Position numbers and translations under genes: made by a program
Origin: Mechercharimyces sp. CAU 1602
GTDB lineage: Bacteria; Bacillota; Bacilli; Thermoactinomycetales; JANTPT01
Length of the DNA stretch: 64,000 nt
Direction: 5' to 3'
Assembly: GCF_024753565.1 (NCBI RefSeq)
Contig: NZ_JANTPT010000001.1
Coordinates: 1 to 64,000 of the forward strand
Part shown: one piece after another, positions 46,257 to 55,324 of the stretch
Position numbering within the stretch: the stretch's first letter is position 1
Layout: every line of letters begins with the position of its first letter
Notes under the pieces: model-generated
Seen by the model: only the letters and a program-made list of their open reading frames with translations
What the model was told of the DNA's origin: nothing
Databases searched by the model: none

Positions 46257-46373
46257 CTAGTAGTAACCGCATCCGCATACGAAGACGAAGATGGTCGCGA
46301 TCACGAGCAAAAAGATAAGCAGGCTTTTGTAGCCGAAGCATCCGTAATTGTAACCACAGCTGTAGCCACTCAT
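46257..46373 (-). CDS. Tiny Cys/Gly/Tyr membrane peptide B (YjcZ-like, 38 aa)
   Basis: The ATG at 46373 follows GGAGG by 10 nt. The 38-residue product starts 'MSGYSCGYNYGCFGYKS', has the identical helix 'LLIFLLVIATIFVFV' and ends 'CGCGYY'. It differs from peptide A by a three-residue insertion at the N-terminus and one residue near the end. The two genes are tandem, same strand, each with its own SD and terminator-like hairpin, so they are a recent duplication. Probable spore-related membrane peptide, by analogy only. Confidence 0.82.
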   Translation of the reverse strand: MSGYSCGYNYGCFGYKSLLIFLLVIATIFVFVCGCGYY

Positions 46374-46520
46374 AAACGGCATTCCTCCTCTGTTGGGATC
46401 TATATATACATATGTTTTTCCTCTGTAATGGAGCGGGTAGATGCCTTGGTTTTACGGAAAAGAGGCGACTACCCCTCATCAACTTTCTTTGCTAAAAACC
46501 TGTGCTTTTCATTCTTCCTA

Positions 46521-46550
46521 TTGATTAAGGTAAACGGCTTGGTATATACT
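46521..46550 (+). promoter_or_regulatory. SigA-type promoter of thiC
   Basis: TTGATT (46521-46526) and TATACT (46545-46550), 18 nt apart, with a GGTGATG/CATCACC hairpin (46558-46588) at the expected 5' end of the transcript, just before the TPP riboswitch. The stretch 46374-46520 shows no gene. Confidence 0.6.
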
Positions 46551-46600
46551 CGACGTAGGTGATGGTGTGCGAAAATAGGATCATCACCGATAAGTGTATA

Positions 46601-46692
46601 GCAACGGGAGCTTGGAGAAGCCAGGCTGAGAGGGCGGGAACTCTACGCCGACCGATAAACCTGATCTGGGTAATGCCAGCGTAGGAATGGTG
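46601..46692 (+). promoter_or_regulatory. TPP (THI) riboswitch
   Basis: The THI-box is complete: ACGGGAGCTTGG and CCAGGCTGAGAGGG near 46604-46634, then CGACCGATAAACCTGATCTG near 46649-46668 and GGTAATGCCAGCGTAGG to 46685. It controls thiC downstream in response to thiamine pyrophosphate. Confidence 0.97.
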
Positions 46693-46737
46693 GGATAAGG
46701 GACTGGTTTGCGATTGTGCAGACGTCCTTCCTCGACA

Positions 46738-46769
46738 AAGTCGCTACGCTGTGTGCGGCTTCTTTTGTT
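46738..46769 (+). terminator. Expression-platform terminator of the TPP riboswitch
   Basis: AAGTCGC (46738-46744) pairs with GCGGCTT (46755-46761), one G-U, followed by CTTTTGTTTG. Its place between aptamer and start codon fits transcription attenuation. Confidence 0.65.
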
Positions 46770-46818
46770 TGTCAAAAAATGAAAAGCCCGGTTTATGAAC
46801 AAGAGAAATTCAAAATAA

Positions 46819-48597
<1,779 letters not shown>

Positions 48598-48617
48598 ACG
48601 AAACAAATGAATATCGG

Positions 48618-48647
48618 TAAAAAAGGGAGGAGTTATCCTTTTTTTAT
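48618..48647 (+). terminator. Terminator of thiC
   Basis: AAAAAAGG and CCTTTTTTT flank GAGGAGTTAT about 20 nt past the stop codon. Confidence 0.75.
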
Positions 48648-48657
48648 CGAGAAATGA

Positions 48658-48686
48658 TTGACATGATGGCTAACAGAGTATAGAAT
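48658..48686 (+). promoter_or_regulatory. Strong SigA promoter of a candidate small RNA
   Basis: TTGACA (48658-48663), 17-nt spacer, TAGAAT (48681-48686). The -35 is perfect and the -10 has one mismatch. No coding gene follows within 370 nt. Confidence 0.75.
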
Positions 48687-48689
48687 GAA

Positions 48690-48723
48690 GCTAATAATTT
48701 TTCCTTAAGGAAAAATTATTAGC
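48690..48723. repeat. Perfect 34-bp palindrome at the start site
   Basis: GCTAATAATTTTTCCTT is followed directly by its exact reverse complement (17 + 17 bp, no loop). It begins 3 nt after the -10 box, the position of a repressor operator. The core TTTTCCTTAAGGAAAA recalls operators of manganese/iron DtxR-family repressors such as MntR, by memory. Confidence 0.85.
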
Positions 48724-48838
48724 CAAGACTAATCAGTAGGCTCCCTCTATGGAAAGTGTTGCATAAGTGTTGGCATGGAAGTGATGTGGCAAACCTCAAA
48801 TGATTGGCATGGCGACCTCGAAGAGAGGTCGCTTTTTT
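48693..48838 (+). ncRNA. Candidate regulated small RNA (about 145 nt)
   Basis: A near-consensus promoter, an operator-like palindrome across the expected start and an intrinsic terminator (48812-48838) delimit a transcript of about 145 nt. I find no frame with a ribosome binding site inside it. The unpaired segment GGCTCCCTCTA (about 48741-48751) is complementary to Shine-Dalgarno sequences, like the C-rich seeds of FsrA-type sRNAs. The RNA itself is inference. Confidence 0.5.
48812..48838 (+). terminator. Intrinsic terminator of the candidate small RNA
   Basis: GCGACCTC and GAGGTCGC form an 8-bp perfect stem followed by TTTTTT. It is 215 nt past thiC, which has its own terminator. Confidence 0.9.
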
Positions 48839-49057
48839 ATGATGACATGAGAACGCGAGATATGCTAAGTTTAGAAATAAGATAGAAACGAACTAAGATT
48901 CTTTGTGTAATGTTAGCTATTGTCGTATATAAGAAAGAGATACGTTTAGGATGATGTGGGAATGATGAAAGATAGAAAGGGGTTCACAACTATATAAGAC
49001 AGGTGAAGGTATGGGTGTGCAATATTAAACAGATTTGAATCGAGGAGAGAGGAGCGT
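48839..49057. other. Leader region before SGNH hydrolase gene
   Basis: About 220 nt of A-rich sequence with no gene seen. GAGGAGAGAGGAG at the end is the SD for the next gene. Confidence 0.5.
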
Positions 49058-49876
49058 ATGATGAATATCAAAGGTCGGTTAAGCTGGATTATATTAATGC
49101 TCTTTTCACTAGGAGTTTGCCTACTATGGCTTCTGGGTTTTGTGTGGGCTATTTACGATAATAATGGCTCGACAGGTCAAACTGTTATGGGAAATTCATC
49201 GCAGGAGGAAACTGCCTTAACGGATGAAGGTGGATTATTGTTAGGGTTGGGGGACTCGATCACGAGAGGGACAGGAGATAATAGTGGTCAGGGCTATTTT
49301 GGCTATGTGCGTCAATCACTGCGGGAGCAGACTTCAGACCAAGTAAAGGCCGTTAACTTGGGAATCAAGGGGCAAACTTCAAGTGAACTAGTTACCAGAT
49401 TAGAGGAAGAAAGCATGCAAGCCCAACTGCAACAGGCGAAATGGATAACGATATCTATTGGTGGAAATGATCTATTTCGTGGGAGTGGGGAACTAGATAA
49501 GATTGATTTAGAAGCTTCTGCTCAGACAAAAGATACATATGAGGAAAATGTAAGCAAGATATTTGCAAACATTCGTAAGCAGAATAAGGATGCTACGATC
49601 TTTATCTATGGATTGTACAACCCTTTTGGAAAATTAGAGGATGCCGAAACGACTTCATCTCTTGTGCAAGAGTGGAATGAATTGATGCATGAGTTAGCGG
49701 CACAAGAAGAAAAAATCGTGGTTGTGCCTACGTATGATCTCTTTCAACTGAATCCAAAGGGTTATTTATACTCCGATCAATTTCATCCGAATCATGCTGG
49801 GCATCAGGCAATGGCAGAGCGTTTATTGCAAGCGATGGGGATTTCATCGAGAAGTGATGGGGGCGAGGCACAATGA
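49058..49876 (+). CDS. Membrane-anchored SGNH/GDSL hydrolase
   Basis: A 272-residue extracellular esterase-type protein held by an N-terminal helix (about 8-30). The SGNH blocks are all present: 'GLGDSITRGTGDN' (Ser, block I), 'LGIKGQTSSEL' (block II Gly), 'SIGGNDLF' (block III Asn) and 'DQFHPNHAGHQAM' (Asp/His, block V). It resembles YpmR-like lipases of Bacillus. RBS GAGGAGAGAGGAG precedes ATG 49058/49061. The stop overlaps the start of an ABC ATPase gene by 4 nt, so a three-gene operon is likely. Confidence 0.9.
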   Translation: MMNIKGRLSWIILMLFSLGVCLLWLLGFVWAIYDNNGSTGQTVMGNSSQEETALTDEGGLLLGLGDSITRGTGDNSGQGYFGYVRQSLREQTSDQVKAVNLGIKGQTSSELVTRLEEESMQAQLQQAKWITISIGGNDLFRGSGELDKIDLEASAQTKDTYEENVSKIFANIRKQNKDATIFIYGLYNPFGKLEDAETTSSLVQEWNELMHELAAQEEKIVVVPTYDLFQLNPKGYLYSDQFHPNHAGHQAMAERLLQAMGISSRSDGGEAQ

Positions 49877-50799
49877 AGCGAGAGGAACCTATATTAAAAG
49901 TAGAAGGACTAAGCAAATGTATTGGGAAGCAGGAGATCGTAAGTGATCTCTCTTTTGAGGTGGGAGCAGGGGAGATATTTGGCTTTCTAGGTCCCAATGG
50001 GGCTGGGAAAACAACGACGATACGGATGCTAGTGGGACTAATCAGTCCCACTAAAGGAAATATACATATTGGTGGTTACCATCTACGTCGGCAATTTCTA
50101 CAGGCGATTGGGCATGTTGGTAGTATTGTAGAAAACCCGGAGATGTATCCGTACCTGACCGGACGAGAAAACTTAGAGGTTTTTGCACGTATGCAGCAGG
50201 GAGTTACTCCTGCTCGGATTATGGAAGTAGCTCAGTTGGTTGAGTTAGAGAAGCGGATTGACGACAAAGTGGGTACATACTCGCTAGGGATGAGGCAGCG
50301 ATTAGGAATTGCGCAAGCATTATTAGGAAATCCGAAGCTGCTTATTTTAGACGAACCTACAAATGGCTTAGACCCAGCAGGAATTAAAGAGATGCGCCAT
50401 TTTATACGTGCCCTCTCTCGGGATCACGGGATGAGCGTTTTTGTTTCCAGCCATATCCTCCATGAAGTTCAATTACTGTGTGATCGCGTCTCTATCATTC
50501 ATGAAGGAAAGATTGTGAAGACAGGACGAGTGGAGCAATTGCTAGAAGGGGAAGTGAGGGTGGATTGGTCTTTGCACCCGTATCAGCAAGCACAATCTGT
50601 TCTTTCTACTTTGCCATATGTATCCCAAGTAGATGTGTTGGATAGCTCTCGTATCTCTACCTTACTGCCTGTGGAGAATATTGCACAAGTAAATCAAACT
50701 TTGGTGGAAGCTGGAATCGAAGTGATGGAAGTTCGGCAACGTGGAAATACGCTAGAGGATATCTTCCTCGATTTGACTGGGGGGAGCGCTAGTGCGTAG
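49873..50799 (+). CDS. ABC transporter ATP-binding protein
   Basis: A 308-residue ATPase of the CcmA/BcrA type with Walker A 'GPNGAGKTTT' (about 41-50), signature 'YSLGMRQRLGIAQALLG', Walker B 'LLILDEPTNGLDPAG' and His-loop 'FVSSHILHEV'. A C-terminal extension after about 225 is typical of bacitracin/lantibiotic export or immunity ATPases. It is coupled by ATGA to the SGNH gene and overlaps the permease. Substrate unknown. Confidence 0.93.
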   Translation: MKREEPILKVEGLSKCIGKQEIVSDLSFEVGAGEIFGFLGPNGAGKTTTIRMLVGLISPTKGNIHIGGYHLRRQFLQAIGHVGSIVENPEMYPYLTGRENLEVFARMQQGVTPARIMEVAQLVELEKRIDDKVGTYSLGMRQRLGIAQALLGNPKLLILDEPTNGLDPAGIKEMRHFIRALSRDHGMSVFVSSHILHEVQLLCDRVSIIHEGKIVKTGRVEQLLEGEVRVDWSLHPYQQAQSVLSTLPYVSQVDVLDSSRISTLLPVENIAQVNQTLVEAGIEVMEVRQRGNTLEDIFLDLTGGSASA

Positions 50800-51784
50800 T
50801 ATGACAGGGCTTGTATACAATGAAATGTTGAAGATGGTACGTAAGAAGCGAATGATGGTCATTATCCTCATCCTGGCACTGGTTATTCCTATTTTTACGT
50901 ATGCACAGTACCATGCCATTCAATCGGCTGTAGAACAGCTGGGTACCAGTGATTGGCGCACGATGCTCCAACAGCAGATTGCAGATGATCAGAACAGACT
51001 CTCTTCTAGCCGCTTACCAGAAGAGTGGAGAGCGTGGATAGAGATGAGAATTCAGCAACAACAGTATTACTTGGATCACGATATTAATCCAACCGCTCCA
51101 GGGGCTCCTACCTTTGTCCGAGGATTTATCGAAGAAGGAGTAGCCTTATTTCTCCCCTTGTTGATGGTGGTAGTTGCTTCTGATCTTGTCTCTTCTGAAT
51201 ATGCAGGTGGGACGATTAAGCTGCTGCTTACTCGCTCAATTCGGCGCTGGCAGGTGCTGGCCAGCAAGTATATTGCCTTGGTCTTGACTGTCTCAATGAT
51301 TTTGGCAGTTACGTTACTTTTCTCTTATCTGGTTTCAGGGCTTATTTTTGGGTACTCGGGTTGGACGATGCCTGTATTAACCGGCTTTCAAGAGGTAAAT
51401 GGTGAAATTCTCTTCGAACAGGTTCATGTTGTGCCACAGTGGCAATATATCATTATGGCATTCGGTCTGGGTTGGTTTGCTTGTATAGCTGTGGCGACCA
51501 TTTCCTTTATGGTCTCTGTGTTGATGCGGAGTACAGCAGCAGGGATGGGTGTGATGATGGCAGCTTTGGTTACGGGAGGATTGTTGGCCCAGCTAGCACC
51601 CACTTGGAGTGTAGTAAAGTACATTCCTTTCACTAATTTACAATTAATTGATTATCTATCGGGAGAGCCGCTATTAATTGATGGGATGAGTTTACCCTTT
51701 TCGATAACGGTGCTGGCGCTAACCGCAATAATTAGTTTAATTGTTGCTTTTACAGTCTTTATTCGGCGTGATGTATTAGCATAG
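50792..51784 (+). CDS. ABC-2 family permease
   Basis: A 330-residue permease with an N-terminal helix (about 18-36), a large extracellular domain (about 40-105) and five further helices (about 115-330): 'VALFLPLLMVVVASDLVSSEYAGGTIKLLLTRSIRRW' region is the ABC-2 hallmark. GTG 50792 is 6 nt after GGGGAG and 8 nt inside the ATPase gene. Together with the ATPase it forms a half-size exporter. Confidence 0.9.
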   Translation: MRSMTGLVYNEMLKMVRKKRMMVIILILALVIPIFTYAQYHAIQSAVEQLGTSDWRTMLQQQIADDQNRLSSSRLPEEWRAWIEMRIQQQQYYLDHDINPTAPGAPTFVRGFIEEGVALFLPLLMVVVASDLVSSEYAGGTIKLLLTRSIRRWQVLASKYIALVLTVSMILAVTLLFSYLVSGLIFGYSGWTMPVLTGFQEVNGEILFEQVHVVPQWQYIIMAFGLGWFACIAVATISFMVSVLMRSTAAGMGVMMAALVTGGLLAQLAPTWSVVKYIPFTNLQLIDYLSGEPLLIDGMSLPFSITVLALTAIISLIVAFTVFIRRDVLA

Positions 51785-51793
51785 CAAGATAAA

Positions 51794-51843
51794 AAGCCCC
51801 CGCTTCGTAGTCACTCATAGGAAACGGGGGCTTACTTTGTAAA
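51794..51843 (-). terminator. Terminator of sspH (minus strand)
   Basis: AAGCCCCCG (51794-51802) pairs with CGGGGGCTT (51835-51843); on the minus strand TTTTTATC follows. It also closes the ABC operon on the plus strand, with a poorer T tract. Confidence 0.85.
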
Positions 51844-51854
51844 GAGAGCAAGTG

Positions 51855-52040
51855 TTACTGCATGCGCTCACTCAACTCTGATACAGGAACGCTCTGCTGA
51901 CTTCCCTCCTCTTTTAGGGGATGAATGTGTGCTTTTTTTTCTTCCTGGTCTACCCGTTGAATCCAAATTTGTTTGTTTTGGTAGTAGACAGGTATTTGAT
52001 CTGGGGAATCGACAATTTGTTGCGCTCGTATGACATCCAT
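51855..52040 (-). CDS. sspH: H-type small acid-soluble spore protein
   Basis: A 61-residue protein starting 'MDVIRAQQIVDSPDQIPVYYQNKQIWI', of which the opening MD-x-x-RAQ-I, the central 'VWI/IWI' strand and the C-terminal 'VPVSEL' are the SspH family pattern. It is a minor core-spore protein made in the forespore. GGAGGATAAAAA precedes ATG 52040. A SigG-type promoter lies upstream. This gene marks the organism as a spore former. Confidence 0.9.
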   Translation of the reverse strand: MDVIRAQQIVDSPDQIPVYYQNKQIWIQRVDQEEKKAHIHPLKEEGSQQSVPVSELSERMQ

Positions 52041-52084
52041 TTTTTATCCTCCTCTTGATAAGGATGCGTGCTCTTAGCTACTTG

Positions 52085-52115
52085 TAGTATGCACATATAA
52101 AGGCTAGACTATGAA
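52085..52115 (-). promoter_or_regulatory. SigG/SigF-type promoter of sspH
   Basis: On the minus strand CATACTA (52091-52085) is the forespore -10 consensus and TTCATA (52115-52110) lies 18 nt upstream as a partial -35 match. Confidence 0.55.
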
Positions 52116-52190
52116 AGAGAAGAGAACGAACTCTTTATATAAATCCGATAATTTATTTAATTTTGGCGGGTGAACCAGGAGGTGGAACGG

Positions 52191-53330
52191 GTGTATAAGT
52201 ACATCTTATTTGATGTGGATGGTGTGTTACTAAGTGAAGAGCGTTGTTTTGATGCTTCGGCATTGGCAGTGTGGGAAATGTTATATCACGATCGTTTTGT
52301 GGGATTACCACAAGAAGACTTTATCTTGACTCCGTCTGCGGGGGAATTGAAAAGTATTCGTGCTGAGGTGTTTTGTGAAGATGAGATTCTAGTGTGGTTA
52401 AAACAACAAGGGATGAATTCTAATTGGGATATGGTGACCGTCGTATTTGGATGGGTGTGGGGTCAATTGTTATCCTATAGGTATCCGTCTACTAGTGAAC
52501 GGAATCTCTTTTTGCAGTCCAATGAAAGATTGAGAGATCAATTTGATCAGCTACGAAAATCAGATGCTATTAACGGTTTTGTCCCTGATTTCTCCTCTTT
52601 TCTGTCCGTATTTCCAGGGTTTTATCGACAAGGGGAATCGATGTTGGTGGCGCTTGATCGATATATGCGGGAACAAGGGGGTGTGGACTCCTCGTTTTGT
52701 CTGCGAACGGGAGAATTATGGGCACTAGGAAGAGACTTGTTTCAAGAGTGGTATTTAGGGGATGATCGCTATGAAGGTGCAGAAGGGAAAAAGCCTCGTA
52801 CTAGGGGGAAGAAGGGGTTTTTAGATCAGGAAGTTCCGTTAGCAAAACCAGAAGCGATTTATCAAGTCTTAGAGATGGCGAAAAAACAAGGATCTGCGCT
52901 AGGGATTGGTACAGGTCGACCACGTGTAGAAACAGTCGTACCGTTGACTCAGCTCGGATTACTTTCTGCCTTTGATGAGCACCGGGTTGTAACGGCGACG
53001 GAGGTTTTAAGTGCAACCAAAAGAAAGCCAGACCAATCTTGGGGTAAGCCGCATCCGTATACGTATGTACAAGGGTATATTGGAACTAATGTTCATCAGG
53101 AACAGGCAATGACAGCCGTGCTTCCACTCCCACAAGCGGAAGAGATTCTGGTAGTGGGGGATTCTGTGGCGGATTTATTGGCGGCTCGTAAGATGGGTGC
53201 CCACTTTGCGGCTACACTTACGGGTCTGATGGGGGAGAAGGCACGGGATAAATTTATTGAATTGCAGGCAGACTATGTGTTGCAAGATGTGACGCAACTG
53301 CCTACAGTCTGGGGCGAGAGTCAACAATAG
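52191..53330 (+). CDS. HAD-superfamily hydrolase with large cap insert
   Basis: A 379-residue phosphatase-like protein. The HAD nucleophile motif is 'ILFDVDGVLLSEERC' at residues 4-18; the Lys/Thr region lies near 'IGTGRPRVETVVPL', and 'ILVVGDSVADLLAARKMGAHFAATLTG' supplies the acidic motif IV near residue 320. The stretch of about 220 residues between motifs I and II is a long cap domain. GTG 52191 follows AGGAGGTG by 6 nt; in-frame GTG codons at 52170 and 52182 are less well placed. Substrate unknown. Confidence 0.82.
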   Translation: MYKYILFDVDGVLLSEERCFDASALAVWEMLYHDRFVGLPQEDFILTPSAGELKSIRAEVFCEDEILVWLKQQGMNSNWDMVTVVFGWVWGQLLSYRYPSTSERNLFLQSNERLRDQFDQLRKSDAINGFVPDFSSFLSVFPGFYRQGESMLVALDRYMREQGGVDSSFCLRTGELWALGRDLFQEWYLGDDRYEGAEGKKPRTRGKKGFLDQEVPLAKPEAIYQVLEMAKKQGSALGIGTGRPRVETVVPLTQLGLLSAFDEHRVVTATEVLSATKRKPDQSWGKPHPYTYVQGYIGTNVHQEQAMTAVLPLPQAEEILVVGDSVADLLAARKMGAHFAATLTGLMGEKARDKFIELQADYVLQDVTQLPTVWGESQQ

Positions 53331-53459
53331 CAGAAAAGGTTATAAAGATTGATTTTCAGATGTGTTTTCTTCATAATGAAATGGGGTAAACGAGTAGTAG
53401 AGTCACGTCGTAAGGATTTTACCTTATTTCCCTAAAAACACTACATAGGAGGGTTCAAC

Positions 53460-54074
53460 ATGCCAAAATTTGAATTGCCATCACTTCCGTATGAATTCAA
53501 TGCGCTGGAACCACACATCGACGCTCAAACAATGGAGATTCATCACGATCGTCATCATAAGACGTACGTGGACAAATTGAACGCTGCATTGGAAGGTCAC
53601 AATGCGTTAGCGGAGCAATCGATCGATCAGTTGATGACCAACCTTAATGACGTGCCGGAAAGCATCCGGACGGCTGTCCGCAATAACGGGGGTGGACATG
53701 CAAACCACTCTTTGTTTTGGCAGATCTTAAGTCCTAATGGTGGTGGTGCTCCAACGGGTGAACTCGCTGCTGCTATCGATAACACGTTTGGTAGCCTTGA
53801 TTCTTTTAAAGAGAAGTTTGCTGCTGCGGCTACCGGTCGCTTTGGTAGTGGTTGGGCTTGGTTGATTATGGGTAAAGATGGAAAGATCGCTATTACGAGC
53901 ACACCCAATCAGGATACGCCACTGATGGATGGAGACACTCCTTTACTCGGCTTAGACGTATGGGAACATGCTTATTATCTAAAATACCAAAATAAGCGTC
54001 CAGCTTATATTGATGCATTTTGGAGCGTGGTTAACTGGGATGAAGTTGAGAAGCGTTTCCATGCAGCAAAATAA
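53460..54074 (+). CDS. sodA: Superoxide dismutase (Mn/Fe)
   Basis: A 204-residue cytoplasmic superoxide dismutase of standard length. Metal ligands: His27 in '[17 protein letters not shown]', His in 'NHSLFW', and the C-terminal '[19 protein letters not shown]' (Asp and His). 'GSGWAWLI' and 'TPNQDTPL' favour manganese use. AGGAGGGTTCAAC precedes ATG 53460. It has its own terminator and stands just upstream of the peptide operon without sharing a transcript. Confidence 0.97.
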   Translation: MPKFELPSLPYEFNALEPHIDAQTMEIHHDRHHKTYVDKLNAALEGHNALAEQSIDQLMTNLNDVPESIRTAVRNNGGGHANHSLFWQILSPNGGGAPTGELAAAIDNTFGSLDSFKEKFAAAATGRFGSGWAWLIMGKDGKIAITSTPNQDTPLMDGDTPLLGLDVWEHAYYLKYQNKRPAYIDAFWSVVNWDEVEKRFHAAK

Positions 54075-54105
54075 TACTTTATAGATGATAATTTAAAATA
54101 ATGCG

Positions 54106-54141
54106 AGTCTCTTTCCTAACCGTGGGAAGAGGCTTTTTTTA
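54106..54141 (+). terminator. Terminator of sodA
   Basis: AGTCTCTTTCC pairs with GGGAAGAGGCT (with G-U pairs), followed by TTTTTT. Confidence 0.8.
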
Positions 54142-54176
54142 ATAATTATGTTTAGAATTTTATATTTACACTATAT

Positions 54177-54198
54177 TGATAATCGTTTACAATATACT
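54177..54198 (+). promoter_or_regulatory. Putative -10 and Fur-like box ahead of peptide operon
   Basis: TATACT (54193-54198) is a -10 candidate with no clear -35. Directly upstream TGATAATCGTTTACA (54177-54191) matches 11 of 15 positions of the 7-1-7 Fur/PerR-type box. Tentative. Confidence 0.35.
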
Positions 54199-54236
54199 TA
54201 TTGTCGGTTGAGAGAGTTATAGAGGAGCGGATTGCG

Positions 54237-54437
54237 ATGAACTATGTAAAACCTCAAGTTCAGTTTGAAAACGAAGTAAGTGCAACAGATGCTGTTGAAT
54301 GGACAGTTGTTGCCATTATCGCTATCATAGCAATGGGTGGGGCCGCCGCTTATTGTACTTATAAAGGTGGAAGCTTTGCTGGTGGGTTTGATTGGTCCAA
54401 ATTTACGATGAATATCGGTTGTGACTTGACGAAGTAA
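54237..54437 (+). CDS. Precursor-like peptide (66 aa) of a PqqD/M50 peptide system
   Basis: ATG 54237 follows GAGGAGCGG by 9 nt. The peptide has a hydrophilic leader-like N-terminus (1-18, 'MNYVKPQVQFENEVSATD'), a hydrophobic helix (about 19-39, 'AVEWTVVAIIAIIAMGG') and a polar C-terminal tail with two cysteines, Cys40 and Cys62, and several Gly/aromatic residues. It is the first gene of a unit with an exporter and a leader-binding PqqD domain, which is why I read it as a ribosomally made precursor. Cleavage within or near the helix would free a tail of about 27 residues. Family not recognised. Confidence 0.72.
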   Translation: MNYVKPQVQFENEVSATDAVEWTVVAIIAIIAMGGAAAYCTYKGGSFAGGFDWSKFTMNIGCDLTK

Positions 54438-54456
54438 GCGGTAGTTGGCTTTATTT

Positions 54457-54480
54457 CAGTCTTTAATGCAGTCTTTAATG
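54457..54480. repeat. Tandem duplicate CAGTCTTTAATG x2
   Basis: Two adjacent perfect 12-bp copies between the peptide gene stop and the right arm of the inverted repeat. Confidence 0.9.
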
Positions 54481-54550
54481 ATGTAATAATCAGAAAATAA
54501 AAGAATGGACTCTCTCAACCGACAATGTTTATATGAAGAAGGTGAAAATA

Positions 54551-55324
54551 ATGGCTTCCCATGCCATCGTAGACATTCGCCGGGTGAGCAAATCATATTT
54601 GCGGAAACGCGCGGTGGATCAATTAAATATAGAGATTGAAGCGGCTCAGATTTATGGATTGCTCGGTCCTAACGGATCAGGAAAAACGACAACGATCCGC
54701 ATGATGATGGGGTTGGTTCAGCCCGATGAAGGAATGATCACCATCTGTGGATATGATGTGGAAGCAGAGCCGCTGGAGATGAAGAAGCGGGTTGGAATTC
54801 TTCCTGATGCAGATGAATTAGTGGAAGATTTATCAGCGTGGGAATTTTTACAATTTATCGCGTCGTTGCGATCTATACCGGAAAGAATGGCACGTCATCG
54901 TGCAAAGGAATGGCTACAATTATTGCAGTTATATGAACAACGAAACCAACCGTTACATTCTTTTTCTCACGGGATGCGGAAGAAGGTACAATTAGTTTCC
55001 GCTATTTTACACTCTCCTGAGTTGCTCATTTTAGATGAACCCACCACAGGTTTAGACCCCGATATGGTGATTACACTAAAGCAGATTTTAAAGCGCCTGC
55101 GTGAGAAAGGAACCGCCATCTTTTTATCTACGCATCATCTCGATTTCGCTCAGGACTTATGTGATCAGGTATGCCTATTACAACGAGGTTGTGCGGTGGC
55201 ACAAGGAGATACGGATGAGGTTCTGCACATGTCAGGAGCGCGCACACTGGAAGAAGCGTATATTCGATTGACAAGGGCAGAAGACAAAGGGGAACAAATC
55301 GATGCACTCTTGGGTTATTGGTAA
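54551..55324 (+). CDS. ABC transporter ATPase of the peptide operon
   Basis: A 257-residue ATPase with Walker A 'GPNGSGKTTT' (about 37-46), signature 'FSHGMRKKVQL' (Gly-Met instead of SGGQ, as in many peptide exporters), Walker B 'LLILDEPTTGLDPD' and His-loop 'LSTHHLDFA'. ATG 54551 has AAGGTG about 8 nt upstream; an in-frame ATG at 54533 lies right after the inverted repeat without a site. The last 23 nt overlap the permease gene. Confidence 0.9.
   Translation: MASHAIVDIRRVSKSYLRKRAVDQLNIEIEAAQIYGLLGPNGSGKTTTIRMMMGLVQPDEGMITICGYDVEAEPLEMKKRVGILPDADELVEDLSAWEFLQFIASLRSIPERMARHRAKEWLQLLQLYEQRNQPLHSFSHGMRKKVQLVSAILHSPELLILDEPTTGLDPDMVITLKQILKRLREKGTAIFLSTHHLDFAQDLCDQVCLLQRGCAVAQGDTDEVLHMSGARTLEEAYIRLTRAEDKGEQIDALLGYW

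Larger units (their letters stand above)
54201..54525. repeat. 17-bp perfect inverted repeat enclosing the peptide gene
   Basis: TTGTCGGTTGAGAGAGT (54201-54217) and its exact reverse complement (54509-54525) flank the 66-codon peptide gene. The left arm begins at the expected transcript 5' end and the right arm ends 25 nt before the ABC ATPase start. It could close the peptide mRNA as one long-range stem or mark the ends of a small mobile unit; no target-site duplication is visible. Confidence 0.9.

Noticed and set aside
46221-46562. 113-codon plus-strand frame over the small-peptide genes
   Set aside because: It is the complement of the two tandem peptide genes, which have SDs and near-identical sequences.
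48775-48885. 36-codon frame in the candidate small RNA
   Set aside because: No SD, and it reads through the terminator hairpin.
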